64,000 nt of DNA from Armatimonadia bacterium (lineage in GTDB: Bacteria > Armatimonadota > Zipacnadia > Zipacnadales > JABUFB01): positions 45,706-109,705 of the forward strand of contig JBDKVB010000074.1 of the NCBI GenBank assembly GCA_039679385.1, read 5' to 3'. The notes beneath the pieces are model-generated. The model saw nothing but the letters and a program-made list of their open reading frames with translations, ran no database searches and was not told where the DNA came from. The position numbers and the translations under genes were made by a program. This document shows, one piece after another, positions 1 to 7,917 of this stretch (its first letter is position 1; the number at the start of each line of letters is the position of its first letter).

Positions 1-1349
1 AAGAGGCGGTCGCCGTCGTTGCCGAGAGCGCTGGCCCAGTCGTGCGGCCAGTGGTCGATCTTCTTGTCGACCTGTCGCCAGCCGCCCTTGCTCTGGGTCG
101 TCCAGACCTTGCCGCTGGAGGTGCGGAAGAGGGCGTGGGTGCCGTCGGTCGCGACGCTGCTGACCCAGTCATCGGGCAGCCCGGTCTCGCAGGTCATCTG
201 TGTCCATTGGCCCGCATGGTAGACGCTGAGGCCCTGGGTGCTGGTGCCCGCGTAGAGACATCCGGTGCTTCGCGCGAAGGCGAGACTGGTGACGGCGTTG
301 TCGGTGGGCTCGGAGAGGTCGCGACGATCCGCGGCACAGCGGCAAGCCTTCTGAGTCGGCAGCCACTCCCAGATCCCCTCTGTGGTCCCGAGAAGGAGCG
401 TTCCCTTCCACTCGGTGAGAGCCGACAGGCCGAGGAGGCCATCCCCGAGCTGTGGCATGGCTCCCTGGTTGCGGGCTCGTGCACCGGTCTCACGAGGATA
501 GCGGGCATCCCAGACGGGTGTCAGTCGGCCCTCTCGTAGCTGGAACAGGCCGTCGCCGTCGGTGCCTGCCCAGAGGCCGGTCTGGTCGGAGGCGACCGTG
601 GCACCAAGGCTGAGGACGTGGATCGGCGTCCCGGCGGTCGTTGGGATCAGCGCCCACTCGCCGTGGGTCCAGCGGAACAGACCGGCGGCAGTTCCGGCGT
701 ACAACTCGCCCTGAACCTGCGTGAGGCAGAAGACGGTCTGGCTAAGCGGATCACGGGAGAGGACCTGGCGCAGCACTACAGACTTGCCGCCTGCTTCTGC
801 GGAGCGGATCTGCCATACGCCGTCGAGGGTGGCAGCCCACACCGCGCCCTCGTGGAAGACCAGCGAGTGAACGAAGGCGATGCCGGGCAACTGCACCAGG
901 GGAGTCGGAGCGGCGTCGTGCCACTGCTGCACGAGACCTAGCTCATGACCGGAGCAGAGGACGCCGTCGGCGGTCGTGCAAAGGCCGCTGGTGGGCTCTG
1001 CGGAGAGTTCGACTAGCTTGCCGGCAGCGTAGCGGTACAGCCCTGAGGACGAAGCGACCCAGGCTTCGTCGGCAGCACCGGGAACAGGCTGGATCGCTCC
1101 CACTGGTCGGCAAGGCAGGAGGACCTTGCGGGTGCCCTTGTCATCAAGGACAACCAGCCCGCCTTCGGTGCCCGCGAGCAACTCGGTGCCAAGGGGCTGC
1201 AGGCACGTCACCGAGCGCGTCGAGGGGAAGTAGTCGAAGCGGAGGTCGGCAGTTGCACTGAGGGCCGGCAGGAGGGCAAGCGTCCACAGAGCCCACCGGA
1301 AGGGAGTGGTCCGGCGGGCTCTGCGGAGGTCGCACTGCGATCGGGTCAC
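1..1349 (-). CDS. secreted beta-propeller repeat protein (3' end outside window)
   Basis: Reading from a GTG at 1349 the minus frame stays open to the window edge (about 449 codons). It begins with a basic stretch and a hydrophobic segment ending in LSATA, a likely Sec signal. It then holds at least seven blade-like repeats of the form 'xxAGTxxGLxxxxxGxW' (LLAGTEGGLVVLD, LYAGTAAGLFRWTHGEW, LWAGTDGDGLFQL, LLLGTTEGIWEWL, LYAGTSTQGLSVY). These are typical of the two-component-regulator/ligand-sensor propeller repeat. The GTG overlaps the TGA stop of the upstream VIT/vWA gene (GTGA), which implies translational coupling. No catalytic residues are recognisable. Probably an exported binding or sensing protein. 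The C-terminus is not visible. Confidence 0.8.
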   Translation of the reverse strand, partial: MTRSQCDLRRARRTTPFRWALWTLALLPALSATADLRFDYFPSTRSVTCLQPLGTELLAGTEGGLVVLDDKGTRKVLLPCRPVGAIQPVPGAADEAWVASSSGLYRYAAGKLVELSAEPTSGLCTTADGVLCSGHELGLVQQWHDAAPTPLVQLPGIAFVHSLVFHEGAVWAATLDGVWQIRSAEAGGKSVVLRQVLSRDPLSQTVFCLTQVQGELYAGTAAGLFRWTHGEWALIPTTAGTPIHVLSLGATVASDQTGLWAGTDGDGLFQLREGRLTPVWDARYPRETGARARNQGAMPQLGDGLLGLSALTEWKGTLLLGTTEGIWEWLPTQKACRCAADRRDLSEPTDNAVTSLAFARSTGCLYAGTSTQGLSVYHAGQWTQMTCETGLPDDWVSSVATDGTHALFRTSSGKVWTTQSKGGWRQVDKKIDHWPHDWASALGNDGDRL

Positions 1350-3634
1350 CTAAGCTCCACCTCAACCTCGAGGGTGAGGCGGTTGTGGCCGCGGTCGAGG
1401 AGCACGACGGGGACCATCACACTGTCGCCCGCCGTGCCGGTGAGTCGGAAGGTGGTCTCCCAGCGACCCGTATCCGGATTCTGGCTCAGCTCCAGCCGCT
1501 CACCCGAGGGCAGCATCACCAGGGCACGGCTGGTGTCGTCGGTGGCCTGGAGGGACAGACGCACCTGCCAGCCATCACGGAGCCGAGTGACCTGACTGCT
1601 CCCACTGCCGCCGGGAGTCTCACGGTCGGCCTCGAAGCCGATCACCAGGCGCTGCTGAGTCCCGTCGCCGCGAGTGAGGATCAGGGTCACTTCGTACCTG
1701 CCATGCGGCACGAAGCTCGGGGTCACGAAGCGGCACTTCCAGTAGCCCGTGGCGGCGTCATGGACCAGGGGCATGGTGCGTCCCCAGGGGAAGACCGCCA
1801 GCACGCGCTTGGTGTCCGAGGGAGCCAGGACGCGGATCAGCGGATCGGCTCCTACAGGTGCAGCCGAGGGAGTGGCTGCTGCCAGTCTCTCGGCTTCCTC
1901 CTTCGGAAGCGCCAGGAAGGAAGTGTAGGGAGTGACGAAGAGGTACTGCTTGCTGAGGGCGATGACCTCGTCCTTGAGCTCCTGGTTCTCGCCCTTGAGG
2001 CGCATCGAGTCGACCGCCCAGTCAACGCGGGCTTTGGCCCACAGCCGGGGGATGAACCCGTTCTCGGTGCTCTCGGCCGGGAAGTCGGCGGGATAGACGA
2101 AGCGGCGAGGCTTGCCGTTGATCTGCCCGCTGAGGGCAAGGTCCTGGTGCCCGTTGTTGGTGTAGCGGCCTACAACGATCAGTTGCTTGCCCTTGAAGAT
2201 GTCGGGCAGTTGATCGGGGTAGACCTGCCGGGTCTTGATGCTGCCGAAGTCGAGCTTGAGATCGACCAGAACGGGCTTGGCGACCTTGGAGTAGAAGCTG
2301 CTTACGGCGGCCTCGATGGACTCGCCGGCTCGGACGTGCTGCTCGGCCCCGTGGTTGTCGGTGGCGAGCTTGAGCAGCAGGTAGTCGTCCACGTCATCGC
2401 CGACGCCGAAGGTGAAGAGCCGGGCGTCTCGGTGGTTCGCGGCCTTCACGTTGCCGACGATCTTGCCGACTTCCTGCTCACCCGAGGTGGGTAGCCCGTC
2501 GGTCAGGAAGACGATGGTCTTCTGGTTCGTGTTGGGCTCGAACATCCCGAGCGCCTGGAGTAGCGCGGCGTTGATGTCCGTTGCGCCGGTGGCCTCCAGC
2601 GCACCGATCTGTTTGATGGCCGCATTCAGGTTGGTCTCGGTCGCAGGTAGGAGCTTGTCCGAGGCGCTTTCGATTGTGTCGGAGAAGGTGACGACGCCGA
2701 AGCGGTCGTTCTTGCCCAGGTTGCGGAGGCAGAACTTGAGCGCCTCACGGGCCTGCTGAATCTTCTCCCCCTCCATGGAACCCGACTTGTCGAAGACGAA
2801 GACGATGTCCTTCTTGACGATGTCTGCCTCGGTGGTCTGCTCTTGAGGCGCAACCATCAGCATGAAGTAGCCGTCTTTCGCGGGCTCGCGGTAAGTGAGG
2901 AAGGACACGCCGAAGTCTGAGGAGGCCAGTTCGTAGCGCAGCTCGAAGTCGGTCTTCGGTGTGAACCTGGACTTCTCGAAGGAGACGGAGGCACTGTGGG
3001 CTTCGGTCGCCGCGACGAGCTCGACGGAGGCCTCCGGGTAGGAAGGACACCAGACACGCTTGAGGGGCTTTTGGTCGCGCAGGTTCACGGTGATGGCGAA
3101 CTGCCCGACTTTCTGCTCCGAGCCACCGGCGGTCAGCGGATAGCGGAAGTTGACGATGCCGGAGTCGTAGTCGCACACCTGCGAGTACTCGACGACGACC
3201 CGCAGGGGCTCCCTGGAGGACACCGGGAAGAGGTTAGCGCGGAACAGGTTGCGACCGGCGTACTCCAGCAAAGCCGGGTCGCGCTTGCGGGCGACGATCT
3301 GCTCGTAGACCTGCCGAGCCTCCTCCTTCTCGCGGATCTCGCCGACGATCTCCTTGCCCTTCACCCAGTAGGAGAATCGGGAGATCGTGGCCGACTCCTG
3401 CAGGGGCAGGAAGTAGACGCACTCCAGGTCCTCGCCGGTGTTGTTGATGAAGACCTGCTCGACCCGGACGCGGGCAATCTGATTGTTGAGGTCGACGGTG
3501 ACGGCCTGCGTCCGACACTCCAGCGGCGGAAGGTCTCTGGCCTCCGGTGCGACACGGGGAACGAGCGCCTGTCCCCAGCCTGTACCTGCAAGCAGCGTGA
3601 GCCCCAACACCGCGCACAACGCCCCAGTACGCAT
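1346..3634 (-). CDS. VIT and von Willebrand factor A domain protein, secreted
   Basis: 762 residues. An N-terminal signal peptide (hydrophobic run about residues 4-20, GWGQA) is followed by a VIT domain (about 30-165; FINNTGEDLE, FLPLQESATISRF). A vWA domain (about 270-450) has a complete MIDAS metal site: DKSGS, the Thr in TGATDINAAL and the Asp in LTDGLPTSG. The rest is a beta-rich C-terminal region with no family I recognise. The family resembles inter-alpha-trypsin-inhibitor heavy chains and their bacterial relatives, which bind ligands rather than catalyse. An RBS (GGGAGGAG) lies a few bases before the ATG. The stop overlaps the GTG of the propeller gene, so the two are probably made together and may form one extracellular complex. 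Confidence 0.9.
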   Translation of the reverse strand: MRTGALCAVLGLTLLAGTGWGQALVPRVAPEARDLPPLECRTQAVTVDLNNQIARVRVEQVFINNTGEDLECVYFLPLQESATISRFSYWVKGKEIVGEIREKEEARQVYEQIVARKRDPALLEYAGRNLFRANLFPVSSREPLRVVVEYSQVCDYDSGIVNFRYPLTAGGSEQKVGQFAITVNLRDQKPLKRVWCPSYPEASVELVAATEAHSASVSFEKSRFTPKTDFELRYELASSDFGVSFLTYREPAKDGYFMLMVAPQEQTTEADIVKKDIVFVFDKSGSMEGEKIQQAREALKFCLRNLGKNDRFGVVTFSDTIESASDKLLPATETNLNAAIKQIGALEATGATDINAALLQALGMFEPNTNQKTIVFLTDGLPTSGEQEVGKIVGNVKAANHRDARLFTFGVGDDVDDYLLLKLATDNHGAEQHVRAGESIEAAVSSFYSKVAKPVLVDLKLDFGSIKTRQVYPDQLPDIFKGKQLIVVGRYTNNGHQDLALSGQINGKPRRFVYPADFPAESTENGFIPRLWAKARVDWAVDSMRLKGENQELKDEVIALSKQYLFVTPYTSFLALPKEEAERLAAATPSAAPVGADPLIRVLAPSDTKRVLAVFPWGRTMPLVHDAATGYWKCRFVTPSFVPHGRYEVTLILTRGDGTQQRLVIGFEADRETPGGSGSSQVTRLRDGWQVRLSLQATDDTSRALVMLPSGERLELSQNPDTGRWETTFRLTGTAGDSVMVPVVLLDRGHNRLTLEVEVELR

Positions 3635-3827
3635 GGCAATCGGCTCCTCCCGGCTTCACGTGGGTCTGGCTGGCCCCTATGCCCTGATATTGCACAGCCT
3701 ACGCTTGCCTAGGACTCTACGGCGAGGCGGTTGTTCCCACCTTCTACACGGATCGTCCAAAGGAGGAGCCTGGGCTGCCGGCGGCTAACCAGATACGCAT
3801 TCCTAACGACAAAGGGAGGCAGCCTTC

Positions 3828-4925
3828 GTGCCCTCATCGAGCAAACCTCGTGCCCGCTCGGCCTCGGTCAAGCGGAGCTTCGCACCCATGGACTATGTTC
3901 GCCAACTCTACGCAGATTACCCACCTTCGCTGGCCTGGAACTGCACCTCGGAAGCCGAGTGGAAGCAGTGGCGGCGGAAGCTGAAGACCAAAGTTGCTGA
4001 CCTTCTCGGCGGGCTTGACGAGCCCCGGTGTGACCTCCAGCCCCAGGTCTCCAAGCGGACCCGGATGGGCGGCTATACCCGTGAGCGCGTCGTGTTCCAG
4101 AGTCGCGAGAACCTGAGCATCCCGGCCTGGGTGCTGATCCCTGAGGGGCAGGCGAGTCTCTCGGCGGCAGGGACACCGCAGCGACTTCCGGCGGTTATCT
4201 GCCTGCACGGACATGGCCCCGGAAAGGACGACATCGTCGGCATCAACGATGACGGCACCCAGCGGACCGAGTACGCGGGCTATCAACAGGACTTCGCGAT
4301 TCAGGCGGTGCGGCACGGGTTCTTCGTGATCGCGCCGGACATGTTCGGCTTCGGTGAGAGGCGCGACCGGATCGAGCAGGCGCAAACCAAGGACACCTCG
4401 AGCTGCCGGCAGCCCAGCATGGCCGGGCTCCTGATGGGCCACACCGTGGCCGGGATCCGCGTGTATGACGTGATGCGCTGCGTGGACTACCTGCTGACGC
4501 GGCCGGAGGTGAACGAGAAGCGGATCGGGCTGATGGGGATCTCGGGCGGAGGTCAGGTGACAACCTTCGCGGCCGCCGTGGATGAGAGGATCTCGGCAGC
4601 GTTGATCAGCGGCTACCTGGCGTACTGGAAGGACTCGATCATCAGCATCCACCACTGCCCGGACAACTACGTGCCGAGCCTGCTGCAGTACGCCGAGATG
4701 CCCGACATCGCCTGCCTGATCGCCCCGCGACCGGTGTTCTTCGAGAACGGCACCCGGGACGACATCTTCCCGCTCAAGTCGGCACGGGCCGCCTTCCGGA
4801 GCGTCAAGTCAGCCTATGACGTGCTGGGAGTCGAGCACCGCTGCGGGATGGAAGTCTTCGAGGGCGAGCACAGCTTCTGGGGCAGGAAGGGCTTCGCCTT
4901 CCTGGAGCGCTGGCTGAAGGGGTAA
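3828..4925 (+). CDS. alpha/beta-hydrolase, acetyl-xylan-esterase-like
   Basis: 365 residues from a GTG preceded by GGGAGG at good spacing. A later ATG (3888, MDYVRQL) is an alternative start. The alpha/beta-hydrolase core shows an oxyanion-side HGHG (about 127-130), nucleophile elbow GISGGG (Ser about 239), the acidic region NGTRDD (about 308-312) and the catalytic His in GEHSF (about 348). Length and the long N-terminal cap match the Abhydrolase_7/acetyl xylan esterase-like group, which deacylates plant or other polysaccharides. No signal peptide is visible, so it is probably cytoplasmic. It is a stand-alone gene convergent with the UroD-like gene. The substrate is not determinable. Confidence 0.82.
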   Translation: MPSSSKPRARSASVKRSFAPMDYVRQLYADYPPSLAWNCTSEAEWKQWRRKLKTKVADLLGGLDEPRCDLQPQVSKRTRMGGYTRERVVFQSRENLSIPAWVLIPEGQASLSAAGTPQRLPAVICLHGHGPGKDDIVGINDDGTQRTEYAGYQQDFAIQAVRHGFFVIAPDMFGFGERRDRIEQAQTKDTSSCRQPSMAGLLMGHTVAGIRVYDVMRCVDYLLTRPEVNEKRIGLMGISGGGQVTTFAAAVDERISAALISGYLAYWKDSIISIHHCPDNYVPSLLQYAEMPDIACLIAPRPVFFENGTRDDIFPLKSARAAFRSVKSAYDVLGVEHRCGMEVFEGEHSFWGRKGFAFLERWLKG

Positions 4926-4969
4926 GGCGCTGAAGAGCCGATGGTCCAGGGCTAAGGGCCTCACGACGC

Positions 4970-5010
4970 AGGGGCTCCGCCCCTACAACCCCGCTGGGGC
5001 CCAGGCCCCA
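4970..5010. terminator. two short GC hairpins after the esterase gene
   Basis: AGGGGC/GCCCCT (4970-4975 with 4979-4984) and TGGGGC/GCCCCA (4995-5000 with 5005-5010) form two adjacent 6-bp hairpins downstream of the esterase stop. There is no T-run. They may be a weak terminator or part of a repeated element. Confidence 0.35.
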
Positions 5011-5023
5011 GACCCCCTATCTC

Positions 5024-5070
5024 GTGCGGATTCCGGCCAGAAGCTGCGCTTCCGCGGCCGGAATCCGCAC
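5024..5070. repeat. perfect 15-bp inverted repeat between convergent genes
   Basis: The arms GTGCGGATTCCGGCC (5024-5038) and its exact complement (5056-5070) enclose a 17-nt loop. The loop can form a further GAAGC/GCTTC stem (5040-5044 with 5048-5052). It sits between the convergent esterase and UroD-like genes. No T-run follows on either strand, so it may be a bidirectional terminator or a REP-like or miniature palindromic element. Confidence 0.6.
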
Positions 5071-5136
5071 GCTCCGGGCCGGTACTGACCGCCTCAGTCT
5101 GCCGGCTTCCCTCTGCAGGACCCGTCAGTGTTCCCA

Positions 5137-6294
5137 CTAGAGCGCGATCGGGTAGACGCCGTAGCGCTCACGGCACTGCTTCATCCTCTTCAGGTTCTCC
5201 GGCTTGCAGCCGACCGCGAGCGAATGGCTGGAGCCCAGGATGAACCCTCCGCCGGGCGCTGCCCACTTCATGCAGTAGCGAGCGTCCTCCTCGATGTCCT
5301 GCGGCGATCCCAGGACCAGGTGCTCGTGCCAGATGCCGCCCCAGAGCGTGAGCTTATCTCCGTAACGCTCCTTGAGCTGCTTCATGTCCATTCCGCCGCT
5401 GGCCTGGATGCCCTCGTACCCGTCATACCCCGCTCGGCAGACCGCGGGAAGCGCCTCCCAGACACAGCCGCAGCAATGCATCAGCACCGTCAGCCCGAGT
5501 CCATGGGCGCGCTTGATGTACTCGGCCCACCAGGGCTCCACGTTCTCCTCCAGGATGCTGGGCCTGGCGAAGAGGCTGGTGGAGCTGCCCAGGTCGTGGC
5601 AGGGCATGACCGAGTCCACGCCCTCCTCGGCATACCAGGGTAGCTGAGCCATGAGGCGCTTGGCGGTGAGCTCGGCGACCTTGGCATGCAACTCGGGGTG
5701 CAGCGCGAGGTTGAGGAACTGCTCCTCGTCCGTCGGGCCTACCACGGGGAAGCCCATGCCGCCGACGCAACTGTTGATCCAGTGCGTCTGCTTCTTGAGC
5801 TTCACCACATGGCGCAGGACCTCCCAGCAGGAGTCGTCGGGCTTCTGCGGCGGCTCAGACTCCAGCCGGTCGATCTGCCCCTGCAGCGACTCGACGGTGG
5901 GGAGCTGGTAGCCCTCCGTGTTCACCTTGTAGGGCATGAGGTCATGCGTCGTGGCCGAGATGCGGAACAGGTTGCCGTTCCCCGCCTCGAAGGTCTCCTG
6001 GTCGAGTTGCTTGAGGGCTGCGGGCTGATAGCCGGCACCCGCATTCTGGCCGACGGTGATGATGTCGAAGCCCAGGGCATCGGCGAGGTCGGGGAGGTCG
6101 CGTTTGTGGGACTCGACGATCTCGTCGCGACGGCCGTCCCAGTAGCCCTTCGTCTGCTTGAACTTCGCCTGGACCCAGGTCTCGCGGCCCAGGGTCATCT
6201 CGTAGATGTTGTAGTCGATCGAGTGCTCGCCCCAGGGGACGAGGTCCGGCTCCTGATGGCGCAGGGTCGTCTCAACGCGTTCGCGGGGTAGCAA
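5137..6294 (-). CDS. uroporphyrinogen decarboxylase-like (UroD) family protein
   Basis: 385 residues from a TTG at 6294, chosen because AGGAGG (6303-6308) sits 8 nt upstream. The frame stays open further upstream, but that extension is low-complexity and unlike the family. The UroD TIM-barrel fold is suggested by the 'MPCHDLGSS', 'LMHCCGCVWEALP', 'GYDGYEGIQASGGMD' and 'LWGGIWHEHLV' stretches and by a C-terminal 'GGGFILGSSHS' phosphate-loop-like segment. In such soil-type lineages this family is mostly not haem-biosynthetic but corrinoid or methyl-transfer-like, often beside sugar genes. The His/Cys-rich 'MHCCGC' could bind zinc as in MtaA/MtbA relatives. The substrate is unknown. A second paralogue lies at 50596-51669. 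Confidence 0.8.
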   Translation of the reverse strand: MLPRERVETTLRHQEPDLVPWGEHSIDYNIYEMTLGRETWVQAKFKQTKGYWDGRRDEIVESHKRDLPDLADALGFDIITVGQNAGAGYQPAALKQLDQETFEAGNGNLFRISATTHDLMPYKVNTEGYQLPTVESLQGQIDRLESEPPQKPDDSCWEVLRHVVKLKKQTHWINSCVGGMGFPVVGPTDEEQFLNLALHPELHAKVAELTAKRLMAQLPWYAEEGVDSVMPCHDLGSSTSLFARPSILEENVEPWWAEYIKRAHGLGLTVLMHCCGCVWEALPAVCRAGYDGYEGIQASGGMDMKQLKERYGDKLTLWGGIWHEHLVLGSPQDIEEDARYCMKWAAPGGGFILGSSHSLAVGCKPENLKRMKQCRERYGVYPIAL

Positions 6295-6461
6295 GGGATT
6301 GGCCTCCTGATGGCGCCGGGATGTGGTCGGGAGACTTCGACTCCGGGCGCACGGGCTCCTGCTTGAATCTGACGGCGGTATCAGGAAGGATATGTCGCTG
6401 TAGGGGTCGAATATGTCGAAGTTCGTTCTCGCCGCAATATCCTGGTAGAAGGAGAGGGGCC

Positions 6462-7697
6462 ATGAAGCGAGCCTTGCTCTGCACCGCCCTGTTGGCCGGC
6501 CTGCTGACAACGGCGGTCGCTGCTCCCCCGGGCTTCATCACTGACCTGGGTCAGGCCGAGGCCCAGGCAGCCTCGACCGGCAAGCTGATCTTCGCGTACT
6601 TCAACCTACCTGGGTGACCGTACAGCGCACAGGTAGAAGCCGTGTGCTTCTCCAAGCCTGCTTTCCGCGTCGTTTCCTCTGCCTATGTTCTGCTGGAACT
6701 GAACGAGGCCACCGCGTCTGAGACCATTGCAGACTACGAGGTCGACACTTTCCCGAACTTCGCCGTGCTCGATGCCGAAGGGGAGGTACTCCTCCCACCT
6801 AACTCAACGCTGACTCAGGTTGTCTGCTCCTCCCCGCCGGTCCAGACCGTATCGTCACTGCTCGGCTACCACTACCAGTCCTGTCTGGAAGGTGGTGGGA
6901 CGCCCTGCAGGGCCGACATAATCCTCCAGCACCTGACCCTCCTCACCTCTACTGAGCAGTCGGCTGCGGCCGAGCAGTGGCTCCAGAAGAGCCTGACAAA
7001 CCCAAAGGCCAAGCCGGAGGATGTGAGAGTGCTCAAGGTGTACAAGGCGCTCTCGCTGCGCCGTGCGGGGAAGAAGGCCGAGGCGCTGGCGCTGCTAAAG
7101 GAAGTCGAGCCGAAGCTGACCTTCCAGGAGCCGGAGGCCGAAGCGGTCGCTGAGACAACACCGAAGGGTTCCATGACGCCGCGGCAGGTGGAGCCCTTCG
7201 TGGTGAGTGACGGCAAGGTGACCCTCGGGCGGATCTCCAGCGACGCCGATCCGCAACTGACGTCGAAGGCGCTCACCTGGCTCAGCGCTCTCCCCGTCGG
7301 AGCGGGGATCCCGTCGCCCGAGGGCAAGGAGCCTGGAGAGCTGCTGACCGGAGCCGTCTCGCTCGCGGCGGTGCTCAACAAGCCGCTGGTCGCCGCACCG
7401 TGGCTTGCGGCCTACAAGACGGCACTGGGTGACAAGGCCTTCGAGGGCGCTACGTCGGCGATACTTGCCGATGGCCTGATCCTCCTGGCCGAGGGGAACC
7501 TGAAGGAGGGCGCTCGCCGGTTGATGGCCTTCGTGCAGACCGCACCGGAGGAGAGCTTCGCGCCGTGGGCCGGAGTGGTGGCCTACGAAGCGGCGAGGAA
7601 GGCCGGTGACCTGACCCTCTCCGAGACCTATGCCCGCCAGGTCTCCGACATCTACGGGTCGCGGCTCTCCGAGGACCTGAAGGTGCGTCTGGGCTAG
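6462..7697 (+). CDS. predicted selenoprotein: secreted thioredoxin-fold protein with UPYS site (copy A)
   Basis: 411 residues if TGA 6615-6617 is read as selenocysteine (U52). ATG 6462 follows AGGAGAGGGG. There is a signal peptide (about 1-22), then a thioredoxin-like domain (about 25-130): KLIFAYFNLPG-U-PYS, a strand YVLLEL, and TFPNFAVLDAEGE with the usual cis-Pro position. U52 aligns with the first Cys of the WCxxC motif. The frame continues unbroken after TGA to 7697 and the downstream half is conserved with copy B. The C-terminal ~280 residues are alpha-helical, TPR-like (KAKPEDVRVLKVYKAL, RRAGKKAEALALLKEV). A conventional annotation would split it at the TGA (stop at 6617, false restart at GTG 6642). 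The resolving position is Ser55, with Cys62 one helix further on. Probable periplasmic peroxide or thiol redox enzyme. Confidence 0.72.
6632..6653 (+). promoter_or_regulatory. bacterial SECIS-like hairpin, copy A
   Basis: Starting 15 nt after TGA 6615-6617. GG, a bulged T and AGAAGC pair with GCTTCTCC around a CGTGT loop that begins 24 nt after the TGA. Spacing of the apical loop, a G in its first two positions followed by T, and the bulged U are the hallmarks of SelB-binding bSECIS hairpins such as that of E. coli fdhF. The same hairpin recurs in copy B. Confidence 0.65.
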
Positions 7698-7726
7698 CGG
7701 CGACACGACCACCACACGATCTCGCC

Positions 7727-7773
7727 GGGGGCAGAGCACCTCTTCCAACAGCCGGAAGGGGAGCGCTGTCCCC
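7727..7773 (+). terminator. hairpin terminator after selenoprotein copy A
   Basis: A GGGG(G)CAG..CTG(T)CCCC stem with an inner GC-rich part, about 30 nt after the stop of copy A. It was duplicated together with the gene, since an equivalent hairpin follows copy B. There is no clear T-run. Confidence 0.45.
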
Positions 7774-7917
7774 GTAGCGTTTCCGGAGGCCATCGCCGTG
7801 CGACACCTCGCCCTTCGGGAGGGGACAAGGACCAGCGTCGGCAGGAGGTGTCGGTCTGCAAGGAGAATAGGGAAGAGTTCGTTCTGGCGCTCACAACCTG
7901 GCAAAAGGAGGAGGCCC

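Noticed and set aside
6615..6617. TGA read as tryptophan or pyrrolysine
   Set aside because: TGA ends many genes normally here, so it is not a reassigned Trp code, and pyrrolysine uses TAG. A plain sequencing error is unlikely to hit the same codon in both copies.
6642..7697. Separate gene starting at GTG 6642 (and the equivalent 8098)
   Set aside because: It would begin in the middle of the thioredoxin helix, after the active site and signal peptide, and lacks a proper RBS. Reading through the TGA gives a complete exported protein in both copies.
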